Source of the DNA: Bacteroidales bacterium | GTDB taxonomy: Bacteria > Bacteroidota > Bacteroidia > Bacteroidales > WCHB1-69 | Direction: 5' to 3' | Assembly (NCBI GenBank): GCA_017535665.1 | Contig: JAFXTS010000019.1 | Coordinates: 1 to 54,530 of the forward strand | Length of the DNA: 54,530 bases | In this document: positions 14,540 through 22,473 of the stretch, one piece after another | How the letters are laid out: every line of letters begins with the position of its first letter | Position numbering within the stretch: position 1 is the stretch's first letter | The notes under the pieces: generated by a model | What the model was told of the DNA's origin: nothing | Seen by the model: only the letters and a program-made list of their open reading frames with translations | The model's database searches: none | Translations under genes and position numbers: made by a program

Positions 14540-17299
14540 ATGAAGAAAGTCTTATCGCTCCTTTTTGCCTTGACTTTGGCCACCGGCACCCTTTCTGCAC
14601 AAGAGCGCATCATTTTTTATAATGGAACTTCTCCCGTTCATTCGCAGCTGATTCAGAATATCGACAGCGTAAGTTTTGTGAACAACATTTCTATCGTTCA
14701 TAACAATATTGGAGAAACCGACTTCCAATTTCCCGTGGTGGGCATCGACAGTATTGTCTTTGCCAATGAAGATGTTCCGATTGACACGGGCGATATCATC
14801 TACATCACTTACAATGGCAACAGTGCCACCATCATCAACCCGTGGGCGAACCGTGGTGTGACGGTCACCGCCAACGGCGCGGATGTGACGGTCATGGCTG
14901 CCTCTGGCACCCCCGACATCATCTACTACCTCTCCGGCACCACCAGCGACGGCTCGCTGCTCGTGCAGTCCGACCGTCGTATCAACCTGATCATGCACGG
15001 CGTGAGCATCACCAACCCCACCGGCGCGGCCATCAAGATCATTGAAGACGTGAAGATTTCCGCCCATCTGGAAGGCACCAGCACGCTCGTGGACGGCGGC
15101 GATGCCACCACCCACAAGGCAGCTTTCGACAGCGAGGGACAAATCGAATTCTCCGGTAACGGCACCCTCAACGTCAACGGCAACGTCAAACACGGCATCT
15201 TCAGCAACGACTATATCCGCATCCTCAGCGGTAATATCAAAGTCAACAATGCGGTTACCGACGGTCTGCACTGCGACTATTTCCAGATGTACACCGGTAG
15301 TGTGGAGGTTGACAACGCCAAAACTGGCATCGACGGCGACCGTGGCTTTGTGGAGATCGGCGGCGGCACCATCACCATCAACGTGGCCCAGGCCGATGGT
15401 AAGGGCATCACTTGCGACAGCACCTTCACTATGTCGGGCGGCACCATCAACATGACGCTTTCGGGCGGACAGAGCAAGGGTATCAAGGCCGGACAGAGCA
15501 TCGGTCTCGACGGCGGCACCATCACCATCAACGGCTCCGGCGCCACAGTGATCACCGACAACGATCCCTCGCACTGCACGGGCTTGAAGAGCGACGGCAG
15601 CGTCTTTGTCAACAGCGGCGCCAACCTGACCGTCACCATGAGCAGTGCGGCAACGGGCGGCAAGGGCATCAATGCCGACGGCCGCGTGGTCGTCAACGGC
15701 GGCAATGTCAACCTGTCGGTGGCTGGCGCTGGCGGCACCTACACCAACACCAGCAACCAGAGCGACTCCTATTCCGCCTCCTGCATCAAGAGCAATGGCG
15801 ATATCGAAATCAATAGTCAGACGGGCAACACGGTCATGCAGCTCACCGCCTCCGGTACCGACAGCAAGGGCTTTTCCACCGACGGCAATGTCACCATCAA
15901 TGGTGGCAACCTTACCTTCACCGCCTCCGGTGTGGACAGCAAGGGCATCTCCGCCGACAATACCATCACCGTGAACGACGGCACCGTCACCTTCACCGCT
16001 TCCGGCAACGTGAGCAAGGCCATGAAGGCCGATGTCGCCCTGCTGGTGGAGAACGGCACGGTCAACGTCACCGCCTCAGGCTCCACCGTGGTCACCAGCG
16101 GCAACCCGGCTTACTGCTCCGGCCTCAAGTCATCGGGCACGCTCACCATCAACGGCGGCGATGTCACCGTGACCTGCACCAACACCAACACCGGCGGCCG
16201 CTGTCTCTCTTCCGACGGCAACATGACCATCGGCGGCGGCACCCTCACCCTCAAGACTCAGGGTAGCGGCACCACCTACACCAGCGGCAGCACCACCGAC
16301 GGCTACGGCCCGGCATGCATCGCCACCGACGGCAACTTCACCGTTACGGCCGGCGTCATCGACTGCCAGAGCACCGGCACCGGCGGCCGTGGCATCAAGG
16401 TCGAAGGTATCACCACCATCGGCGTGCAGGGCGGCGACAATGAGCTGATAGACATCGACATCATGACCTCCGGCGCACCTGTGGGCGGAAGCGGCGGCGG
16501 CGGATGGCCCGGCGGTGGCAGCACCACCAACTACTGCAAGCCCAAAGGCCTCAAGAGCATCGGCAACATCTATATCCATAGCGGGCATATCTCCTCCTAC
16601 TGCGCACAGACCTCCGGCGACCCCACCGGCGAGGCCATCGAGAGCAAGGACGGCATCTATATCAACGGCGGCTTCGTGGAGGCCAACTCCTACGATGACG
16701 CCATCAACTGCGCCAACCATATCGAGGTGAACGGCGGCTACGTGTGGGCCTATGCCCGAGGCAACGACGGTATTGACTGCAACGGCGCCTACTCGCAGTA
16801 CAACGGCGGTGTCGTGGTGGTGGCTGGCACCGAAGAGGCTATCGACGCCAACTGCGACGGGATGGGCGGCACACAAGGCCACCTCCAGATCAACGGAGCC
16901 ACCATTGTCGCATTCAAAGCCAGCAGCGGCGGTATGGGTGGAGGCGGCATGGCCCTGCTCGACAGCCCGACCTACATGAACGGCCAGAAGGCCCTCTCCA
17001 CCAGCAGCGTCTCTACTGGCAACCGCTACTGCATCAAGAATAGCGGCGGCAACCCCGTGATGATCTTTAACCATCAGGCGGTGAGCGGTAGCGGCTTCCA
17101 GACTTCCACCACAGGGTTGAGACCTCCGGGCGGCGGTGGCAGCAGCGCATCGTTCATCTTCACCAGCCCTGAAGTCACCACCGGCACCTACACGCTCTAT
17201 ACCAACCCCACCATCAACGGAACCATCCACTGGCACGGGTTGTACATCGGCGCCAGCGCCACCACCTCCGGTAGCGGCACCAGCATCACAGCACAATAA
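14540..17299 (+). CDS. DUF4353 carbohydrate-binding beta-helix protein
   Basis: A 919-residue exported protein (signal peptide, cleavage near TLSAQ). From residue about 120 to 840 it is a long series of right-handed beta-helix rungs with repeated GG-T-T/V-N patterns (IEFSGNGTLNVNGNVKHGIF, VFVNSGANLTVTMSSAATGG). This matches the DUF4353/Cthe_2159 group, whose founding member binds acidic polysaccharide and cellulose. A Gly-rich loop GGSGGGGWPGGGS lies near residue 650. Coding DNA is GC-rich and highly repetitive. The gene is often found with VTC and DUF4956 genes, as here. Confidence 0.85.
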   Translation: MKKVLSLLFALTLATGTLSAQERIIFYNGTSPVHSQLIQNIDSVSFVNNISIVHNNIGETDFQFPVVGIDSIVFANEDVPIDTGDIIYITYNGNSATIINPWANRGVTVTANGADVTVMAASGTPDIIYYLSGTTSDGSLLVQSDRRINLIMHGVSITNPTGAAIKIIEDVKISAHLEGTSTLVDGGDATTHKAAFDSEGQIEFSGNGTLNVNGNVKHGIFSNDYIRILSGNIKVNNAVTDGLHCDYFQMYTGSVEVDNAKTGIDGDRGFVEIGGGTITINVAQADGKGITCDSTFTMSGGTINMTLSGGQSKGIKAGQSIGLDGGTITINGSGATVITDNDPSHCTGLKSDGSVFVNSGANLTVTMSSAATGGKGINADGRVVVNGGNVNLSVAGAGGTYTNTSNQSDSYSASCIKSNGDIEINSQTGNTVMQLTASGTDSKGFSTDGNVTINGGNLTFTASGVDSKGISADNTITVNDGTVTFTASGNVSKAMKADVALLVENGTVNVTASGSTVVTSGNPAYCSGLKSSGTLTINGGDVTVTCTNTNTGGRCLSSDGNMTIGGGTLTLKTQGSGTTYTSGSTTDGYGPACIATDGNFTVTAGVIDCQSTGTGGRGIKVEGITTIGVQGGDNELIDIDIMTSGAPVGGSGGGGWPGGGSTTNYCKPKGLKSIGNIYIHSGHISSYCAQTSGDPTGEAIESKDGIYINGGFVEANSYDDAINCANHIEVNGGYVWAYARGNDGIDCNGAYSQYNGGVVVVAGTEEAIDANCDGMGGTQGHLQINGATIVAFKASSGGMGGGGMALLDSPTYMNGQKALSTSSVSTGNRYCIKNSGGNPVMIFNHQAVSGSGFQTSTTGLRPPGGGGSSASFIFTSPEVTTGTYTLYTNPTINGTIHWHGLYIGASATTSGSGTSITAQ

Positions 17300-17308
17300 T
17301 CCACCAAC

Positions 17309-17348
17309 GGGAGACGTTTCAATAAGATACCGTCTCCCATTTTTTTTT
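17309..17348 (+). terminator. Rho-independent terminator or attenuator
   Basis: Perfect 8-bp stem GGGAGACG/CGTCTCCC (17309-17316 and 17331-17338) followed by nine T (17340-17348). It sits only six bases before the next gene, so it probably lowers rather than abolishes expression of the downstream genes. Confidence 0.88.
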
Positions 17349-17353
17349 ATGAT

Positions 17354-18061
17354 ATGAAGAAGATTATCCATTTCACATTCTGTATCACGGCCCTATTGGC
17401 CCTTTTCTCCTCCTGCAACAAGGAAGGGGAGGGCGGTACCGCCACCATACAGGGCAAAATCATGACCGTGGTGCATGACAACGACAACTATAACCTCGCC
17501 ACCGACACCATTGTTGGTGCCAAAACCGATGTCTTTATCGTGTATGGTGATGAGGTCTTGTATGGCGACGATATGGAGACCGGTCCCGACGGCAGCTACT
17601 GCTTCCGCTATCTGAAAAAGGGCACCTATACCATCTTTGCCTACTCCACCCTTGCCACGGGCGAGAAAATCGCGGTTTCAGAGACGGTTACCGTGAAGAA
17701 TGGCGAAACCGTGACCGTGCCCACCATCTACACCCACGAGGGCAAGGCCTACGGCACCTCCATGGTGCGCGGACAGGTGTGGGCCAGCTACTACCACAAC
17801 GGCTCATCGCGCGGCAGCGGCTGGGCCTACGAGCAGCGCGTGTATATCCGAAGGGTAGGGGAGCCTTACCACTTCGACGATGTGCGCGTGGGCGCCGATG
17901 GCTACTACTACTTCCAGCAGCTCCTTCCCGGCACCTACGAGGTCTATACCTTCACCGAAGACCTCAACGAAGTGCCATCGCCTGTCTTCCAAACAGTTTC
18001 GGTTACGGAAGCAGGACAAGTATATGATTTAGAGTTGTTTAGTATTGTTGTTAATGTCTAA
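17354..18061 (+). CDS. Lipoprotein with carboxypeptidase-regulatory-like repeats
   Basis: 235 residues with a lipoprotein signal (lipobox FSSC near residue 22). The mature part has two beta-sandwich units with GPDGSYCFRYLKKGTYTIFAYS and ADGYYYFQQLLPGTYEVYTF, which match the CarboxypepD_reg-like or Cna-B-like fold. It should be anchored in the membrane facing periplasm or surface. It is in the same plus-strand run as the beta-helix and VTC genes. Confidence 0.75.
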   Translation: MKKIIHFTFCITALLALFSSCNKEGEGGTATIQGKIMTVVHDNDNYNLATDTIVGAKTDVFIVYGDEVLYGDDMETGPDGSYCFRYLKKGTYTIFAYSTLATGEKIAVSETVTVKNGETVTVPTIYTHEGKAYGTSMVRGQVWASYYHNGSSRGSGWAYEQRVYIRRVGEPYHFDDVRVGADGYYYFQQLLPGTYEVYTFTEDLNEVPSPVFQTVSVTEAGQVYDLELFSIVVNV

Positions 18062-18064
18062 AGA

Positions 18065-18463
18065 ATGATGAAGAAAACCCTGATATTGATAGCCATTCTG
18101 TTGTTTTCAACCGCCATCTTTGCCCAAAGCAAAACTTCCAGCGGTAAGAGTGTTACGGTGAAAGAGTGGAAAACTTCGGCCAAAACCGGCACCCGCTATA
18201 TGGACGAGATGACCAAGTATAATGCCAAAGGCCAGAAAATTGAGCAGATAGAGTATGCCAATTATGGACAGAAATCGCGCACCACATACGAGTACGATGC
18301 CAAAGGCAACTGTGTGAAACATGTGCTGTACGACAGCAAGAATAAGGTGGTGCGCATCCGTAAGTTCGAGTATTACGAAGATGGTAGTAAGAAGAAACAG
18401 TATAACTACGACCCCGACGGCAAATTGGTGAGTACAAGAGAGTTTGAGTATATCTTCGAATAG
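18065..18463 (+). CDS. Small secreted YD-repeat-like protein
   Basis: 132 residues with signal peptide (MKKTLILIAILLFSTAIFAQ). The rest has three short YD-type motifs (RTTYEYDAKGNCVKHVLYD, KKQYNYDPDGKLVSTREFEY). It resembles the C-terminal half of the larger protein encoded at 2946-4154. It lies four bases after the lipoprotein gene and seven before the VTC gene. Confidence 0.7.
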   Translation: MMKKTLILIAILLFSTAIFAQSKTSSGKSVTVKEWKTSAKTGTRYMDEMTKYNAKGQKIEQIEYANYGQKSRTTYEYDAKGNCVKHVLYDSKNKVVRIRKFEYYEDGSKKKQYNYDPDGKLVSTREFEYIFE

Positions 18464-18469
18464 AAGTAC

Positions 18470-19237
18470 ATGGGTGAACTGGCCGACATTTTACAAAAAT
18501 TTTCCCCTATCTCATTGGAGGAGATGAAGGCGGTGAAGCTGATGAACCGCATCGACACCAAATACTTGGTGGCACGCGAGCGGCTGCCCGAAATCTTGTC
18601 GCGACTCACTGGTCATTTTTACGTGCAGGAACTCGCCAGCCACCGCATCGCCCATTACCATACTTTGTATTACGACACCACCGATGTGCAGATGTACCAT
18701 GTGCATCATGCCGGCAAACTCAACCGGCAAAAGCTGCGCGCCCGCATCTACTGCGAAACCAACACCGCTTTCTGCGAAATCAAAACCAAAAACAACAAGA
18801 AACGCACCAAAAAAAAACGGGTCGAGCTGAACTTGTCTGATTTCGGCAATATGCTGGAAAACACTGCAATCCGTGAATTTGTCTCCCAAAAGCTTTGGTA
18901 TGACCCCGCTCTGTTGGTGCCGCAGGTGGAGAACGAATTTAACCGCATTACCTTGGTGAATATGGGGAAAACCGAACGACTCACCATAGACATGGACATC
19001 CATTTCAGAAATCGTTACACGCAAAAAGATGCAGAAGTGCCTCATTTGGTGATCATTGAACTGAAACAGGACGGCAACATCCCCTCGTTTTTTAAAAGTG
19101 TACTACAAGAGATGCGTATCCATCCCTATCGGGTGAGCAAATATTGTCTCGGCACTATGCTTACCAATCCTTCTGTGAAGATGAACCGCTTCAAGAAAAA
19201 GCTCCGCTATATCGAAAAATTGAAATCTAATTCTTGA
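18470..19237 (+). CDS. VTC-domain polyphosphate polymerase-like protein
   Basis: The 255-residue protein is a VTC domain (tunnel-fold) protein: the start MNRIDTKYLV, the YHTLYYDTTDVQMYHVHH strand, basic KLRARIYCETNTAFCEIKTK and the ELKQDG segment are diagnostic. In yeast VTC4 this domain makes inorganic polyphosphate from ATP inside the tunnel; bacterial stand-alone versions are inferred to do similarly. It is followed directly by DUF4956, its usual partner. No signal peptide, so cytoplasmic. Confidence 0.88.
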   Translation: MGELADILQKFSPISLEEMKAVKLMNRIDTKYLVARERLPEILSRLTGHFYVQELASHRIAHYHTLYYDTTDVQMYHVHHAGKLNRQKLRARIYCETNTAFCEIKTKNNKKRTKKKRVELNLSDFGNMLENTAIREFVSQKLWYDPALLVPQVENEFNRITLVNMGKTERLTIDMDIHFRNRYTQKDAEVPHLVIIELKQDGNIPSFFKSVLQEMRIHPYRVSKYCLGTMLTNPSVKMNRFKKKLRYIEKLKSNS

Positions 19238-19257
19238 TACTTTTAATATTTAACAAT

Positions 19258-20004
19258 ATGATTTTCAATAATTTATTATTACAGGCAGAAGGGTGGGACC
19301 CCGACCTTCCAAGAGAAATTTCCAGTGATCTTACAGAAATCGCCTCCGAGAACGACATTTTGGGCATCCCCCTCATTCAACCCAACAGCCTGCTCTCATT
19401 GGCCATCCTTTTCGCCTTCAACTTGCTGGTTTGCTGGATTATCGTCCACTTTTTCTATTATCGCAAAAGCAAACGCAAAGACTATTACTACACCTTTATG
19501 CTTTTCAGCGTGACGGTTTTCCTGCTGATGTTCCTGCTCAATAATGTGAACCTCGGCATGGGCTTCGCCCTCGGACTTTTCGCCATTTTCGGCATGATTC
19601 GTTACCGTACTGAGATGGTGCCCATCCGTGAGATGACCTACCTGTTTGTTATCATCGGCATCGCGGTCATCAATGGTCTGGCCATGTCGCACGGATATAT
19701 TAATCTGCTGATTATCAATGCGCTGTTTATTGGTGTGATTGCTGTGGTGGATGGGCTGTTTGGGGCAAGAAGGGTGCCCGCAAAGATCATTCTCTACGAT
19801 AAAATCGAGTTGGTGAAGCATGGCAGGGAAGAAGAGTTAAAGGCCGACTTGGAAGAGCGTACAGGATTGAAAATCAAAAAGATGGAAGTGGGACATATCG
19901 ACTTTCTGCGCGATGTGGCCTACATCAAAATCCATTACGAACCGATTTATCCTTACGAAAACACCATCGATTTGATGGTGAAACCCAAGGATTTTATCAA
20001 ATAA
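19258..20004 (+). CDS. DUF4956 membrane protein
   Basis: 248 residues with about four transmembrane helices (residues 45-165) and a C-terminal soluble domain of about 80 residues (KAKIIL-like region through DLMVKPKDF). The FAIFGMIRYRTEMVPIREMTYLF loop is the family hallmark. It is known only as a partner of VTC-domain proteins, possibly a membrane anchor or transport module. The ATG at 19258 is preferred over an upstream TTG that overlaps the VTC gene. Confidence 0.88.
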   Translation: MIFNNLLLQAEGWDPDLPREISSDLTEIASENDILGIPLIQPNSLLSLAILFAFNLLVCWIIVHFFYYRKSKRKDYYYTFMLFSVTVFLLMFLLNNVNLGMGFALGLFAIFGMIRYRTEMVPIREMTYLFVIIGIAVINGLAMSHGYINLLIINALFIGVIAVVDGLFGARRVPAKIILYDKIELVKHGREEELKADLEERTGLKIKKMEVGHIDFLRDVAYIKIHYEPIYPYENTIDLMVKPKDFIK

Positions 20005-20017
20005 TGGTCCTTCAGGA

Positions 20018-20704
20018 ATGAAGCCAAGAAAAGTTGCAATATTGTGGTTTCTGTTGATGGTGGCGTTGCCATGGGCTTGTCGTGCGCAGTCGCATGACTT
20101 CGGCGGCATCCTTGAGCTAGGCTTTGAACAGAAGCTGGCCAAAGGCTTGGAGCTGGGCTTGGAAGGCGAAGGCCGTTTCAATCACTGCTTCACCTCCTTC
20201 AATCGACTGAAAATTGGAGCCGATTTGGACTACTCTTTTTTGAAGAAAAAGCGCCTGAAAGTTTCGTTGGGCGCAGCCTATCTTCTCTATAACCGTTATG
20301 GGACAATAGAAAATAGAGGTAGAATCATTGGTTCTATTACTTATACCGAAAAAATATCCGATTTCAAGTTGAGTTTGCGTGCCCGTGTGCAATCGACTTT
20401 TTACGACATGCAACGTGGCTATCATAAATTTAATCCCAAAACGTATCTGCGTGGAAGACTTCAATTTGACTATACTTTTTCGCAGTTGCGCATGTCAATT
20501 TATGCTTCAACAGAATTTTTTCTGAGATTATATCAAAAAGAGCATATTTTTATTGAAAATTTCCGTACTATTGCAGGCTGTAATTTTAAAATGGGTAATG
20601 GACACACATTGGGAGTGTTTTTGCGTGTTGATAATGAGGTGCAAGTATCTGAGCCTGAAAATGTTTACTATATTGGTTTGAAGTATAACTTTAGGAATAA
20701 ATAA
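20018..20704 (+). CDS. DUF2490 outer-membrane barrel-like protein
   Basis: 228 residues, signal peptide (cleavage near ACRAQ), then amphipathic beta-strands ending in an aromatic-rich strand (NVYYIGLKYNFRNK), typical of a small outer-membrane barrel. The pattern HDFGGILELGFEQKLAKGL matches DUF2490. It closes the surface and polyphosphate-type cluster. Codon usage becomes AT-richer in its second half, as in the next gene. Confidence 0.78.
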   Translation: MKPRKVAILWFLLMVALPWACRAQSHDFGGILELGFEQKLAKGLELGLEGEGRFNHCFTSFNRLKIGADLDYSFLKKKRLKVSLGAAYLLYNRYGTIENRGRIIGSITYTEKISDFKLSLRARVQSTFYDMQRGYHKFNPKTYLRGRLQFDYTFSQLRMSIYASTEFFLRLYQKEHIFIENFRTIAGCNFKMGNGHTLGVFLRVDNEVQVSEPENVYYIGLKYNFRNK

Positions 20705-20706
20705 GA

Positions 20707-21735
20707 ATGCGGAAAATATTAAAAGCACGGAGGTTCATGCGGATTGCGCATGTGATAAATTTTATTTTTCTGCTCTTTGTGGTTTTATATTATTGTCTGG
20801 AACTTAATATTGAAACGCAGTCGGTTTTTTTTAATTTGCAGAACATGTTGCTTTGTACGCCATATGTTCTGTTGTATTTGACGTTAGAGCTATGGCTATA
20901 CCCGAAGTATATACGCCTTCGCCATATGCGAATATATTCTGTCATTGGGGTTGTATTAGTTGTTTTGATTTCCGTGATTTGGACTTTCCTTATCCGTCCA
21001 CATGTCGTTTCAGAAACTAACGACATTGCGTTTTTCCCTATTCTACGTTGGACGGTTTGTTTCTTGATGTGTTTGACAATATTCTTTGTTGTCACCTGCA
21101 ATAATATGTTCGCGTTCTCATTCCTATTAGAATCGGAGAAGGAGGTTACGGCGAAGACAAAACTGCAGTTAGAATTGAATCTTCTGAAATATCAGATCAA
21201 TCCTCACTTTTTGATGAATACGCTCAACAATATTCACGCACTGATTGAGGATGATCAATACAAGGCGCAGGAGGCTGTGCGTACGCTTTCGAAAATCATG
21301 CGCTATATGTATTACGACACCTCTAAGGAGTTTGTGGATCTGGCCAAGGACGTGGAGAATTTGCGCTCTTATTTTGAATTGATGAAGCTGCGCTTTACTG
21401 ATAATATTAACATTCAGTTTAATGTGCCGGAAGAATTGCCCCATGTTAAAGTAGCCCCCAATCTCTTTGTCAATCTTGCTGAGAATGCCATGAAACATGG
21501 TGTCTCATGCGAAAATGCTTCTTTCGTCCATCTTTCGCTGAAAGTGAATGGTCCTCAAGTCATTTGCGATGTCCGCAACAGCAGGTTTGAAAACAGAACC
21601 GCAGTAGAGTCTACCGGTTTTGGCGTTGAAAACCTGAAAAAAAGACTTGATCTGATCTACCCCGGACGGTACGAGTACAAGGTGGAAGAAACTAAAAATG
21701 AATACTTTGTAGAACTAATAATTCCTGTACAATGA
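20707..21735 (+). CDS. LytS/YpdA-like sensor histidine kinase
   Basis: 342 residues: four membrane helices (residues 10-130) without an obvious extracytoplasmic sensor domain, then a His_kinase domain with the phospho-acceptor region LKYQINPHFLMNTLNNIHAL and a C-terminal ATPase part (NLFVNLAENAMKHGV, GFGVENLKKRLDLIYP). It overlaps the response-regulator gene by four bases. Signal unknown. Confidence 0.9.
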   Translation: MRKILKARRFMRIAHVINFIFLLFVVLYYCLELNIETQSVFFNLQNMLLCTPYVLLYLTLELWLYPKYIRLRHMRIYSVIGVVLVVLISVIWTFLIRPHVVSETNDIAFFPILRWTVCFLMCLTIFFVVTCNNMFAFSFLLESEKEVTAKTKLQLELNLLKYQINPHFLMNTLNNIHALIEDDQYKAQEAVRTLSKIMRYMYYDTSKEFVDLAKDVENLRSYFELMKLRFTDNINIQFNVPEELPHVKVAPNLFVNLAENAMKHGVSCENASFVHLSLKVNGPQVICDVRNSRFENRTAVESTGFGVENLKKRLDLIYPGRYEYKVEETKNEYFVELIIPVQ

Positions 21736-22472
21736 TTACCTGCATTGCCATCGATGATGAGCCCCTTGCTCTGAAACAGCTGTCGGGCTATATCAAAAAG
21801 ACCTCATTCCTGACCCTTTCCCAGGTGTTTTCCTCCGCTAAAGATGCTGACAATTATCTGAGGAATAATCCTGTGAGTTTGATTATCACTGACATCAATA
21901 TGCCAGATGTCAATGGAATGGAATTTATAAAAAAAATGCAAGACCCCCCGCTGGTCATTTTCAGCACGGCGTACGAGGAGTATGCCTTGGAGGGTTTTAA
22001 AGTTGATGCCATTGATTACCTGTTGAAGCCTTACGGATATAACGATTTCCTCAAAGCTGCCACCAAAGCCCGCCAGTATATCGAATGGCGCGAAGCAGCT
22101 GTCCAAGCAGGAAACAATTCGTCTGATGATGATTTCATCTTTGTCCGTGCCGACAATCAAAGCGTTAAGGTGATGTTCGACAGCATCTTATACGTAGAGG
22201 CCATGAGCGAATATATCAAGATTCACTTCAAGGAAGGAAAACCTGTAATGACTTTCATGAGTGTGAAGCTGATGTCAGAGTCGCTGCCCGCCAAAAATTT
22301 CATGCGCATCCACCGTTCTTACATCATTGCCTTGGATTCCATCGCCATGGTGCGTAGGGGAGAGGTGGAACTCACCGATGGCACAGTACTGCCCATTAGC
22401 GCATCGTATAAAGATGATTTGCAGAAGTTTATTGACGAAAAATCGGTGTCGCGCAAGAACACTAAAGAGTAG
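21732..22472 (+). CDS. LytTR-family response regulator
   Basis: 246 residues: receiver domain (acidic pocket DDEP, phospho-aspartate in TDINMPDVNG, conserved lysine in YLLKPYG) and a C-terminal LytTR DNA-binding domain (residues 140-240, VRADNQSVKVMFDSILYVEA and FMRIHRSYII). It binds direct repeats rather than palindromes in known members. It is the partner of the kinase directly upstream and is convergent with recG. Confidence 0.92.
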   Translation: MITCIAIDDEPLALKQLSGYIKKTSFLTLSQVFSSAKDADNYLRNNPVSLIITDINMPDVNGMEFIKKMQDPPLVIFSTAYEEYALEGFKVDAIDYLLKPYGYNDFLKAATKARQYIEWREAAVQAGNNSSDDDFIFVRADNQSVKVMFDSILYVEAMSEYIKIHFKEGKPVMTFMSVKLMSESLPAKNFMRIHRSYIIALDSIAMVRRGEVELTDGTVLPISASYKDDLQKFIDEKSVSRKNTKE

Positions 22473-22473
22473 T

